Shown here piece by piece: positions 19,843-27,216 of a DNA stretch of 34,306 bases. The stretch lies in NCBI GenBank assembly GCA_036381015.1, contig DASVDR010000004.1:1-34306 (forward strand), in the 5' to 3' direction. Origin of the DNA: Gammaproteobacteria bacterium (lineage in GTDB: Bacteria; Pseudomonadota; Gammaproteobacteria; Steroidobacterales; Rariloculaceae). Each line of letters opens with the position of its first letter. Positions within the stretch are counted from its first letter, which is position 1. A program made the position numbers and the translations under genes. A model generated the notes under the pieces. The model was not told the DNA's origin, made no database searches, and saw nothing but the letters and a program-made list of their open reading frames with translations.

Positions 19843-22599
19843 CTAGAAGCCCCACGAGAATCCCACCCGGTACATGCGTCCCCGCAGGTCGTAGACGAAG
19901 CTCGTCGTGGTTCTGAGGTCTCCCTGATTGATCGGATCCTCTTCGTCCGTGGCATTGACGACCGCGCCCGTGAACGTGCCGCGTCCCGAAGGCAGCGTGT
20001 ACTGGTAGAGGAGATCCAGCGTGTCGAAATCCTTCTCCTCCGTGCCCGGATTCAGCGGAAGCAGGTCGTTCCGGAGCCCCGCGATGTGCCGGATCGTGGC
20101 GCGGGCATGGTGGTCGCCGCGCTGCCAGTCGAACGCCAAATTCGCCACGAGATCCGAATTCGGGTAGCCGAAGTTCGCGAAGTTGTAGCTGCCCGCCCCC
20201 TCGAACACCCGGCCCTCGCTGGTGAGCGTGTACTCGTCGACATAGGTTCCGGTGAGGCCGATGTTCCAGTCGTTCGCGCCGCCGCTGAAGCTCCAATCGA
20301 AGTTGAAGTCGATGCCGGACGTCTTCATGAAGTCCTGATTGACGTAGCTCAGGATCAACAGCGCGATATTGTCGATGCTGATGCAAGTCGGCCCGACGTT
20401 CCCCGTGACCTCGCACACCTCTCTTGGAGAATTGGGTTGCAGGATGATGCGCGGATCCTCGATGAGGCCGTCCGCCGCATCGTTCGCCATGATGACGGTG
20501 CCGTCCTCGGTCACGATGAGATTCTCGAAATCGATATCGAAGTAGTTGAGATCCATCGTGAAATTGTCGGTCACGTCCCACCTGAACCCGATCGTGAAGT
20601 TCTGCGACTCCTCGGGCTGGAGATTCGGGTTCCCTTGGAGCAGACCGCGGGCGTTGGTCGCGTTGCCGTTGATCCAATTGCCGCCGCCCTGCGAGGCCGT
20701 GCCGAAGCTCTGCACCTCGCCGGGCTGCCGGAACGACGTCCCGGCGGTGGCACGGATGGACAGCCGGTCGGTCGCCCTCCAGAGGACGCCGATCTGCGGA
20801 TCCGTGGAATCCACGCTGCCGTAGTCCTCGTAGCGCGCCGCGAGCTGCACCTCGACCGTTTCGCTCGGAAACATCAGGAGCTCCGCGAACAGCGCGTCGG
20901 TCTCGCGAACGCCGCCGTAGTCTTGTTGCGGCGTGGAGTTGAACGCGTAACCGCCGGTCTCGGTGATCGGGTCGAAGTCGAGGAAGAAGTCCTGCTCGCG
21001 CCGCTGCACGCCGATCGCGAGCCCGGTCGGGCCGCCGGCCATCTCACCGATATCTCCGGTGACGAGGAAGTCGTAGGTGACGAGCTTCGCCTCGCCTTCG
21101 GTGTTGCTGCTGGCGAAGATCCAGTCGTCGAGGATCGGGTCGTTGAAGTGCGCATCGTCCGGCTGCGCCAGGAAGCGGTTCGCGAACGGGTTGTAGAAGA
21201 AGCAGTCGCCGGTGCCCGGAGTGCCGGCGGCCGGGTTGCAATTGGGTCCGCCCAATCCCGCGAGAGCGTTCCTGAACCTGTCCGCGATCGTGTCGCCGCC
21301 GATGTTGCGCGTGTTGTTCGCCGAGAACGTGGCGGTGGCCGACCAATTCCAGCCGCTGTCGCCGAAGCTGCCGTCGAAGGTTCCCGCGAAGCGGTAGGTG
21401 TCCTGCTCGGCGCGCGTGTCCGTGGGCTCGTCACCGAGCGGGCTGCGAATGCGATAGCGCACCAGGTAGTCCACGCTGGTGTCCAGACCCGCGGCCGCAA
21501 CGCCCGGATTCGTGCCCGGCACGACATAGCGACCGATGATCGGCAGGCCGTAGCCGAAGTCGTAGGCGTAGCGCGTGCGCGCAAATCCGATCTCGACCTG
21601 GCCGGTCAGGCCGCCGCCGAAGTCGTGGGTCGCCACCGCCAAGCCGTTGGCCTGCGTCGATTCCGGCACGATCGCGCGGCCGAGGCTGAGCGACATGATG
21701 CAACCGAGGCCGGTGCCGGGCGGGCCGGGCAGCGGGGCGACCACGCCGGCGGCCAGGCCGCTGCGGACGGTATCGGTGCCGCAGAGCGGGTCCGGCACGT
21801 TCGGACCCAGCACCGCGCCTGTCGCCGGATCGATCGGCTGATAGGAGCCGGGGTTCGCGAAGGTCGAGGTGAGGCCGAAGTCGGCGAGCCGCTGCTCGGA
21901 GTACCTGTCCTCGCTGTTCATGCGCTCTTGGCTTGCCCACTCGAAGCCCGCAACGATGTCCGTATCCTCGCCCTGTGACCCGAACAGGGCGCCGAAAGTG
22001 AAGTCGTTCGAGCTGATTTCGGCAATGGATTGCATCTCGGTGTTGATCTGGATGCCTTCGAAGTCGTTGCGCGTGATCAGATTGACGACGCCGGCCACCG
22101 CGTCGCTGCCGTAGAGCGCGGATGCGCCGTCGGTGAGCACCTCGATCCGTTCGATCATGATCGACGGCGCGAGATTGTTGACGTCGACCGAGACCACGCC
22201 GTCGAGGCCCGGACTGCCGTCCACGGTCTGGCGCCGGCCGTTCAAGAGCACGAGGGTGGCACGCGCTCCGAGGCCGCGAAGGTTCACGTTCGTCGTCGGC
22301 GAGACGAAGTTCTCGTTTCCGTTCACGATGGCCGATGTCGCCTGCACTTGCGGCATGACCTTGAACGTCTCGGCCAAGGACTGGCGCTGAGTCAGCTCGA
22401 TCTCGCCGCCCGAGATCACGGTCACTGGCTGCGGACGGTCGGCCGGGCGCTCCAGATACGAGCCGGTGACGATGATTTCCTCGGCCTGGCTCTGCGCGGG
22501 CTCCTGGCCCTCGGCAGCGTGCGTCGCAAGGAACCCGGCCCCGCAGGCGGTCGTGACGGCTACCGCCAGTCTCCGCACCCGCAATCGATTCTGGTCCAT
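19843..22599 (-). CDS. TonB-dependent outer-membrane receptor
   Basis: 918 residues from ATG 22599, preceded by a GGGGGA tract at good spacing; the frame is open further upstream but without homology. A signal peptide covers about residues 1-32 (RRLAVAVTTACGAGFLATHA, then AEGQ). The TonB-box/plug start AEEIIVTGSYL is near 40-50, followed by plug-domain hallmarks LNGRRQTVDG, IERIEVLTDGASALYGSDAV and AGVVNLITRNDFEG. The rest is a 22-strand-type barrel and the chain ends YRVGFSWGF, with a terminal Phe for Bam-dependent insertion. Three pairs of cysteines lie in probable surface loops (around PLCGTD...GLGCIM, PNCNPA...GDCFF and REVCEV...PTCIS), suggesting disulfide-stabilised loops. The substrate is not evident: no siderophore, vitamin or glycan genes adjoin it. 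Confidence 0.94.
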   Translation of the reverse strand: MDQNRLRVRRLAVAVTTACGAGFLATHAAEGQEPAQSQAEEIIVTGSYLERPADRPQPVTVISGGEIELTQRQSLAETFKVMPQVQATSAIVNGNENFVSPTTNVNLRGLGARATLVLLNGRRQTVDGSPGLDGVVSVDVNNLAPSIMIERIEVLTDGASALYGSDAVAGVVNLITRNDFEGIQINTEMQSIAEISSNDFTFGALFGSQGEDTDIVAGFEWASQERMNSEDRYSEQRLADFGLTSTFANPGSYQPIDPATGAVLGPNVPDPLCGTDTVRSGLAAGVVAPLPGPPGTGLGCIMSLSLGRAIVPESTQANGLAVATHDFGGGLTGQVEIGFARTRYAYDFGYGLPIIGRYVVPGTNPGVAAAGLDTSVDYLVRYRIRSPLGDEPTDTRAEQDTYRFAGTFDGSFGDSGWNWSATATFSANNTRNIGGDTIADRFRNALAGLGGPNCNPAAGTPGTGDCFFYNPFANRFLAQPDDAHFNDPILDDWIFASSNTEGEAKLVTYDFLVTGDIGEMAGGPTGLAIGVQRREQDFFLDFDPITETGGYAFNSTPQQDYGGVRETDALFAELLMFPSETVEVQLAARYEDYGSVDSTDPQIGVLWRATDRLSIRATAGTSFRQPGEVQSFGTASQGGGNWINGNATNARGLLQGNPNLQPEESQNFTIGFRWDVTDNFTMDLNYFDIDFENLIVTEDGTVIMANDAADGLIEDPRIILQPNSPREVCEVTGNVGPTCISIDNIALLILSYVNQDFMKTSGIDFNFDWSFSGGANDWNIGLTGTYVDEYTLTSEGRVFEGAGSYNFANFGYPNSDLVANLAFDWQRGDHHARATIRHIAGLRNDLLPLNPGTEEKDFDTLDLLYQYTLPSGRGTFTGAVVNATDEEDPINQGDLRTTTSFVYDLRGRMYRVGFSWGF

Positions 22600-22821
22600 T
22601 GGTGGTTTCCCCCTGTGCATTGTTGCTGCAATACCACGCTCGATGCGCCGGCTGCCATGGCCGGGCCGGTCCCTGCAACCCTGCGTATAGCGGTCCCTGC
22701 GACAAGAGATTCTATGCGATGAGTTCGCCGTGTGGGCGAGATTTATGCGCGAAAGCGACGGCGGCCCGGGCGCGCGCCGCGGCGACCTGCCGGCGTCCGG
22801 GGAGCAGCGCCGCCATCCAGA

Positions 22822-22851
22822 TAGACGCCCGAAAGCAAAACCGTGCATACT
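22822..22851 (+). promoter_or_regulatory. Candidate padR promoter giving a leaderless transcript
   Basis: A -35-like TAGACG (22822-22827) and a -10-like CATACT (22846-22851) are 18 bases apart. The -10 ends six bases before the padR ATG at 22858, so transcription would begin at or next to the A of the start codon. The lack of a Shine-Dalgarno sequence agrees with a leaderless mRNA. Confidence 0.4.
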
Positions 22852-22857
22852 CGGCGG

Positions 22858-23211
22858 ATGACTAGGCATCCTAAAGGTCGAGCCGACGGCAAGCTGAACA
22901 TCCCTCAGGGTACGCTGGACTTGCTGATTCTCACCATCGTCCGGCGCGAACCGCTTCACGGCTACGGCATCGCGCAGCGGCTGAAGCTGCTGACGCGAGG
23001 CACCTTCCAAATCAACCCGGGGTCGCTGTTTCCGGCGCTGTATGCGCTCGAGCGCGACGGCAAGGTGCGCTGCGAGGAACGGCTCAGCGAGAACAACCGC
23101 CGAGCGCGTTACTACGCCCTCACTTCGGAAGGACGCAAGGCGCTCGAGCGGGAGGAACGGCGCTGGAAACGGGTGACCGGCGCGATCGCGAGCGTGTTGG
23201 AGGGCGCATGA
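22858..23211 (+). CDS. PadR-family transcriptional regulator
   Basis: 117 residues from ATG 22858. It contains the PadR winged helix: LNIPQGTLDLLILTIVRREP, the signature LHGYGIAQRLKL, the recognition-helix and wing region FQINPGSLFPALYALERDG, then the ARYYALTSEGRKAL wing. A short C-terminal helix (about residues 95-115) follows, placing it in the small subfamily-2 type. PadR proteins of exactly this form usually stand immediately before duplicated FtsX permeases. Here the downstream neighbour is an EamA transporter after 164 bases and the only such permease is 5.5 kb away on the other strand, so the target could be that permease, the divergent TonB receptor, or the transporter. All three are inference. 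Confidence 0.92.
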   Translation: MTRHPKGRADGKLNIPQGTLDLLILTIVRREPLHGYGIAQRLKLLTRGTFQINPGSLFPALYALERDGKVRCEERLSENNRRARYYALTSEGRKALEREERRWKRVTGAIASVLEGA

Positions 23212-23375
23212 CTGACGCACGCCGTGCGCGAGAAAAGGTGCCGCCGCACGAAGGATCGGAGTAACCTGCGCTCCTGCCCGAGGCCCGCTGACGCCTGGGT
23301 CCAGCCACGACGGCTGCTCGAGTTACGGGCTTCGCACGCCTTAGGATCCTCCTGAACCTTCGGAGCGGCACGGTT

Positions 23376-24326
23376 GTGGACAACCTGCGTGGAAGCCTGC
23401 TGATGATCGCCGCGATGGTGGGATTCGCGCTCGAGGACGTGCTGATCAAGCAGACGGCGTCCGCGCTGCCGATGGGGCAAGTGCTCGCTCTGATCGGCTG
23501 CGGCGGCACCGTCATCTTCAGCACGCTCGCGCTCGCCAACGGCAAGCGCATCGTGTCGCGGGAGGTGCTCTCGCGGCCCGTCGTGCTGCGCAATCTCGGC
23601 GAGATGGCGGGCTCGATCACTTTCGTGGCGGCGCTCGTGCTGACGACCCTTTCGAGCGCTTCGGCGATCTTGCAGGCGGCGCCGCTGGCCGTGACGCTCG
23701 GCGCCGCGCTGTTTCTGGGCGAGACCGTGGGCTGGCGCCGCTGGACGGCGATCGTCATCGGGTTCGTGGGCGTGCTGCTCGTGATCCAGCCGGGCCTCGC
23801 CGGGTTCACGCCCGCATCGTTGCTCGCCGTGGTCGCCGTCGCCGCGCTCGCGCTGCGCGACCTCTCCAGCCGCGCCGTCCCGGCAAACGTCACGAGCCTC
23901 CAGCTCGCGGCCTGGGCCTTCATGTCGAACATTCCGGCCGGAGTGGCGATGATGCTTGCGATGGGCACGCCGCCCGTCGGGCTCGCGGTGCCGGACGTCG
24001 CGCGCTTCGGCGCCATGTTCGTCGTCGGCGGCTTCGCCTACTACGCGCTCATCGGGGCGACGCGAACCGGCGAAGTCAGCGTGGTGGTCCCGTTCCGCTA
24101 CACGCGTCTCGTGTTCGCGATGGTCCTCGGCAACCTCGTCTTCGGCGAGCGCCCGGATTTCCTGATGCTGACCGGCGCCGCACTCATCGTCGGCACCGGG
24201 CTGTACACGATTTGGCGCGGCGCGGCGCGGAGGGTGCCCGCACACGAGTATCCGTCCGATCTCTCGGACTTCCGCGGATCGTCGCGCGTCGAGGCCTCCG
24301 ACGGCCGCGCGCAGCTCGTCGAGTAG
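23376..24326 (+). CDS. EamA/DMT-superfamily transporter
   Basis: 316 residues from GTG 23376 (GGAG about ten bases upstream). Ten hydrophobic segments in two EamA repeats are visible: repeat 1 from residue 5 to 140 (LLMIAAMVGFALEDVLIKQ ... SSASAILQAAPLAVTLGAAL ... TAIVIGFVGVLLVIQPG) and repeat 2 from 150 to 285 (ALALRDLSSRAVP ... GFAYYALIGATRTGEVSVVV ... MVLGNLVFGERPDFLMLTGA). The Pro after the QAAPLAVTL helix and the Glu in the FLGE/FGER loops are typical of drug/metabolite exporters. The substrate is unknown. The cytoplasmic tail is longer than average and polar. It is convergent with the esterase gene. Confidence 0.88.
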   Translation: MDNLRGSLLMIAAMVGFALEDVLIKQTASALPMGQVLALIGCGGTVIFSTLALANGKRIVSREVLSRPVVLRNLGEMAGSITFVAALVLTTLSSASAILQAAPLAVTLGAALFLGETVGWRRWTAIVIGFVGVLLVIQPGLAGFTPASLLAVVAVAALALRDLSSRAVPANVTSLQLAAWAFMSNIPAGVAMMLAMGTPPVGLAVPDVARFGAMFVVGGFAYYALIGATRTGEVSVVVPFRYTRLVFAMVLGNLVFGERPDFLMLTGAALIVGTGLYTIWRGAARRVPAHEYPSDLSDFRGSSRVEASDGRAQLVE

Positions 24327-24333
24327 ATCGGTT

Positions 24334-24357
24334 GCGGTCGGATCTATCCGAAGCCGC
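24334..24357. terminator. Hairpin between convergent transporter and esterase genes
   Basis: TCGGAT and ATCCGA (24338-24343, 24346-24351) are perfect inverted repeats, extended by an outer GCGG/CCGC stem across a two-base bulge. It lies in the 34 bases between the two stop codons, so it may end transcripts from both sides. Confidence 0.4.
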
Positions 24358-24360
24358 GGC

Positions 24361-25236
24361 TCACTGCCGCAGCGAGTGGCGCCCGAAGAACTCCCACATC
24401 GCCGACGTCGCATCGACTTCGTCCCGCGCCCACGCATGCCCGAGCCCGTCGATGCGCACGAGCCGAACCTCGGCGCCGTCGTCGCAGCCCTCGTAGCGCA
24501 ACGTCGATAGAGGCCCGGGCTCGTCGTCGGAAATCGCGTCGGGATCGCAGCCGTTGTGGGCGGCCCAACCCGCGAGCGCCTCGGGCACGCTCTCGAGCCA
24601 CTCCGCGCCCCGCCCTTCAGCGTGCCCGTCGTACGTGTTGACCCGATCGGCGAGCCCATGGAACGTCAGCACCGGCACGGGTCGCCCTTCGCACGGACCC
24701 GGCCAGCGCAGCCCTGCCATCGGCGCGATCGCCGCGACGCGGTCGCCGAGGCGGCACGCGAGCAGCGACGACATGCGCGCGCCGCCCGAGAATCCCGTGG
24801 CGTAGACGCGCGCGAGATCCGTGCACGCGCGGGCCGCGACGTGATCGATGACGTCGGAGACATACAGCACGTCGTCAGCACGATCGTCCGTCGCGGGCAC
24901 GTTCCAGCGGCGGCCCTCGGCGGCCTCGAGCGTCGCGACGAGAAATCCCTCGCGCGCCGCGAGCGCCTCGAATCGGCTCGTGTTCGCCTGACCGGCCGCC
25001 GTGCCGCCGCTGCCGTGAAGATCGAGGACGAGCGGCAACGGCGTGCGGCCGTCGTAGCTCGGCGGCACGAACAGCCGATAGCCGCGTTCTCGCCCGCCCG
25101 ACGAGAGCCGCTGCTCGGTAACGCCGGGCGCCGCTTCGAGATCGCAGGAGCCCGTGGCGGGCGACGTTTGCGCCGCGGCGGTCGAGACGAGACCTACCGC
25201 GACGAGCGCGGCGGACAAAACATGCTGCACGTTCAT
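24361..25236 (-). CDS. Secreted alpha/beta-hydrolase esterase (PHB depolymerase/LpqC-type)
   Basis: 291 residues, ATG 25236 with GGGGAGG four bases upstream. A signal peptide is evident (LSAALVAVGLVSTAAA, cleavage near residue 22-23). The fold is the esterase_phb class: oxyanion region LDLHGSGGTA at 71-80, the nucleophile elbow GFSGGA with S150, a probable acid in HGLADRVNTYDG, and the catalytic His in DGLGHAWAR near the C-terminus. Relatives include poly(3-hydroxybutyrate) depolymerases, feruloyl esterases and acetylxylan esterases, and the particular ester cannot be assigned. No separate substrate-binding domain is present, arguing against insoluble-polymer depolymerisation. Several cysteines may form disulfides in the periplasm. 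It is expressed from its own strong ribosome site in the short gap after the hybrid-kinase gene. Confidence 0.86.
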   Translation of the reverse strand: MNVQHVLSAALVAVGLVSTAAAQTSPATGSCDLEAAPGVTEQRLSSGGRERGYRLFVPPSYDGRTPLPLVLDLHGSGGTAAGQANTSRFEALAAREGFLVATLEAAEGRRWNVPATDDRADDVLYVSDVIDHVAARACTDLARVYATGFSGGARMSSLLACRLGDRVAAIAPMAGLRWPGPCEGRPVPVLTFHGLADRVNTYDGHAEGRGAEWLESVPEALAGWAAHNGCDPDAISDDEPGPLSTLRYEGCDDGAEVRLVRIDGLGHAWARDEVDATSAMWEFFGRHSLRQ

Positions 25237-25279
25237 GGCGCCTCCCCGAAGAAACGCCCCGATAGTACCGGATGTGGCG

Positions 25280-26800
25280 CTACTGCGCCGTCACGGCGCC
25301 GACGCGGCGCACGCTCCGCAATACCCCCTCGAGGGTCTTTCTTCCCATCGGTTTGACGAGGTGCCTGTCGGCGCCGGCCGCCGCGGAGCCCTGCCGATGG
25401 GCCGTCTGACCGTGCCCGCTCAACGTGCAGATCAGCGTGGCTGCGCTCCACGGCTGCCCGCGGATGGCTCTAACGGTCTCGAAGCCGTCCATATCGGGCA
25501 TCGAAATATCCACGAAGACGACGTCCGGCTTGAACTCGCGCGCGATGTCCACCGCTTCGCGGCCGCTGTAGCTTGCCCGCACGTCGTGGTTCATCAGGCG
25601 GAGCAAATGTGCCATGGCGTCCGCCGAGTCCTCATTGTCGTCGGTGACGAGAACCTTCTTCGGCGTCGACGTGCCGGAATCGTCGAGTGGCTCCACGTCG
25701 AGCGGGTACTCTCCCGCCGTCTCCTGCACCGGGAGACGAACGGTAAAGGTGCTGCCGCGTTGCAGTCCCTCGCTCGCCGCGGCGATGGTGCCGCCGTGCA
25801 TCTCCACGATGCGCTGCGCGAGCGCGAGGCCGATGCCGAGGCCCGTGCCCGGTTGGCGCGCCTGCACGAACAGTCCGAACACTCGATCCAGATCGTCGGC
25901 CAGCATGCCGATGCCGTCGTCGGTGATGGAAATCGCCACGTGTCCCGGCTCGCGGCTCGCCTCGATGCGTATGCGGCCGCCGTTGCCGGAGTACTTGATG
26001 CTGTTCGAGATCAAATTGCCGAATACCTGGGAGAGCCGCACGCGGTCGGCACGCAGCAGGATTTCGTCCTCCGGCATCTCGACGCTGAGCGTTTGGTGCT
26101 TTGCGTCGAGCTCCGGTCGCCGCGCTTCCACCGCCGTGTCGATCACTTCTCGAAGCGCAACGGACTCGACCTTGAGCGTGAGCTTGTTCTGGGTGATCCG
26201 GCCCATGTCGACGAGATCGTCGACGAGCCGCACCAGATGCTCGGTCTGCCGGCGCATGATCGAGAGCGTATCGGCGAGCCTGTCGTTGCCGCTCTCCCGT
26301 TCGATTACGTCGAGACAGTAAAGCAGAGGCGCAAGAGGATTGCGCAGCTCGTGAGCCAGCGTGGCGAGAAATTCGTCCTTGCGCCGGTCGAACTCTCGGA
26401 GCTGCGTCTCGGCGCGCTTGAGCCTCAGCATTGCGCGCACCGTGGCGACGAGCACGGCCGGCTCCATGGGCGCGACGAGGAAGGTGTCCGCGCCGCCCTC
26501 GAGGCCGCGCACCTGGTGCTCGGCCGATTCGAACGTGGCCGAGAGCATGATGATGGCCGTGGAGCAGATCGTCTCGTCCCCGCGCACGCGAGCGCACACT
26601 TCGTAACCGTCGATGTCCGGCATGGCGACATCGAGCAGCACGAGGTCGGGTTTCAGCTTCCGCATCAGCGCGATGGCTTCCTCGCCGCACGAGGCCTCGG
26701 CCGTGCGAAACCCGGCGTTGCGTAGAGTTCGCTCGTTGACGTAGCGGGCGGCGTCCTTGTCGTCGACGATCAGGATCAGGCTCTGCTCGAGAGGCAGCAT
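25280..26800 (-). CDS. Hybrid histidine kinase, REC-HisKA-HATPase-REC
   Basis: 506 residues from ATG 26800, with AGGAG upstream; its ATG overlaps the preceding gene's TGA (TGATG). Domains: REC1 at 7-125 with acceptor D57 in DLVLLDVAMPD; HisKA at 142-205 with H150 in AHELRNP; HATPase_c at 250-357 with N266, DDGIG at 294-298 and GTGLGIGL at 318-325; REC2 at 382-500 with acceptor D431 in VFVDISMPD and K483 in LVKP. There is no transmembrane or PAS domain, so input must come through REC1. REC1 has Ala110 where receivers have an invariant Lys (LVAP instead of LVKP), suggesting altered switching. As the last gene of the stressosome operon it is the natural end of the phosphorelay. There is no DNA-binding or cyclic-di-GMP output domain. 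Confidence 0.92.
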   Translation of the reverse strand: MLPLEQSLILIVDDKDAARYVNERTLRNAGFRTAEASCGEEAIALMRKLKPDLVLLDVAMPDIDGYEVCARVRGDETICSTAIIMLSATFESAEHQVRGLEGGADTFLVAPMEPAVLVATVRAMLRLKRAETQLREFDRRKDEFLATLAHELRNPLAPLLYCLDVIERESGNDRLADTLSIMRRQTEHLVRLVDDLVDMGRITQNKLTLKVESVALREVIDTAVEARRPELDAKHQTLSVEMPEDEILLRADRVRLSQVFGNLISNSIKYSGNGGRIRIEASREPGHVAISITDDGIGMLADDLDRVFGLFVQARQPGTGLGIGLALAQRIVEMHGGTIAAASEGLQRGSTFTVRLPVQETAGEYPLDVEPLDDSGTSTPKKVLVTDDNEDSADAMAHLLRLMNHDVRASYSGREAVDIAREFKPDVVFVDISMPDMDGFETVRAIRGQPWSAATLICTLSGHGQTAHRQGSAAAGADRHLVKPMGRKTLEGVLRSVRRVGAVTAQ

Positions 26801-27216
26801 CACGCTGCTCCTGCGCGGACCCGAACCGCTTCGCGCGTCGCTTGCCGGCTCCAGGTGTCGGCCTCGATGAGGCCGCTGGCAAGGCTGCCCTGGTCGAGCG
26901 CGTGCTTCGGAAGGAAAGGCGCGCGCAAGTCGAGCAGCAAAGCCTGCTCTTCCGAAGACAGCATCTTCGAGCTGCACGCGAGCACGGGCAGCGTCGACGT
27001 CACCGAATGGTCTCGCAGCAGCGTCAGCAAAGTGAAGCCGTCCATATCGGGCATCATGAGATCGAGCACCATGCAATCGGCGTCGCCCGCTTGCGCGGCG
27101 GCGAGCGCGAGCGCGGCATCCCCGGTGACGAACGGGTACTTGCAATAGGGCGCGACGTGCTTGCGAAGCACCGTGCGGAAGCTGTCGTCGTCGTCGACCA
27201 GTAGTACGCGGCTCAT
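26800..27216 (-). CDS. Single-domain response regulator (REC only)
   Basis: 138 residues from ATG 27216, the start that gives an ATGA overlap with the upstream kinase stop; an ATG at 27252 lies inside that gene. The receiver has acidic residues VDDDDS at 7-12, acceptor D52 in MVLDLMMPD, the serine of the ACSS segment near 82 and K104 in FLPK, so it is intact. The last 25 or so residues form a basic Ala/Arg tail without a recognised domain. Having no output domain, it is a CheY/Spo0F-like shuttle, plausibly taking phosphate from the stressosome-linked kinase and passing it on, or acting by protein contact. The gene overlaps both neighbours (4 and 1 bases), so the three products should be made in balance. 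Confidence 0.9.
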   Translation of the reverse strand: MSRVLLVDDDDSFRTVLRKHVAPYCKYPFVTGDAALALAAAQAGDADCMVLDLMMPDMDGFTLLTLLRDHSVTSTLPVLACSSKMLSSEEQALLLDLRAPFLPKHALDQGSLASGLIEADTWSRQATREAVRVRAGAA

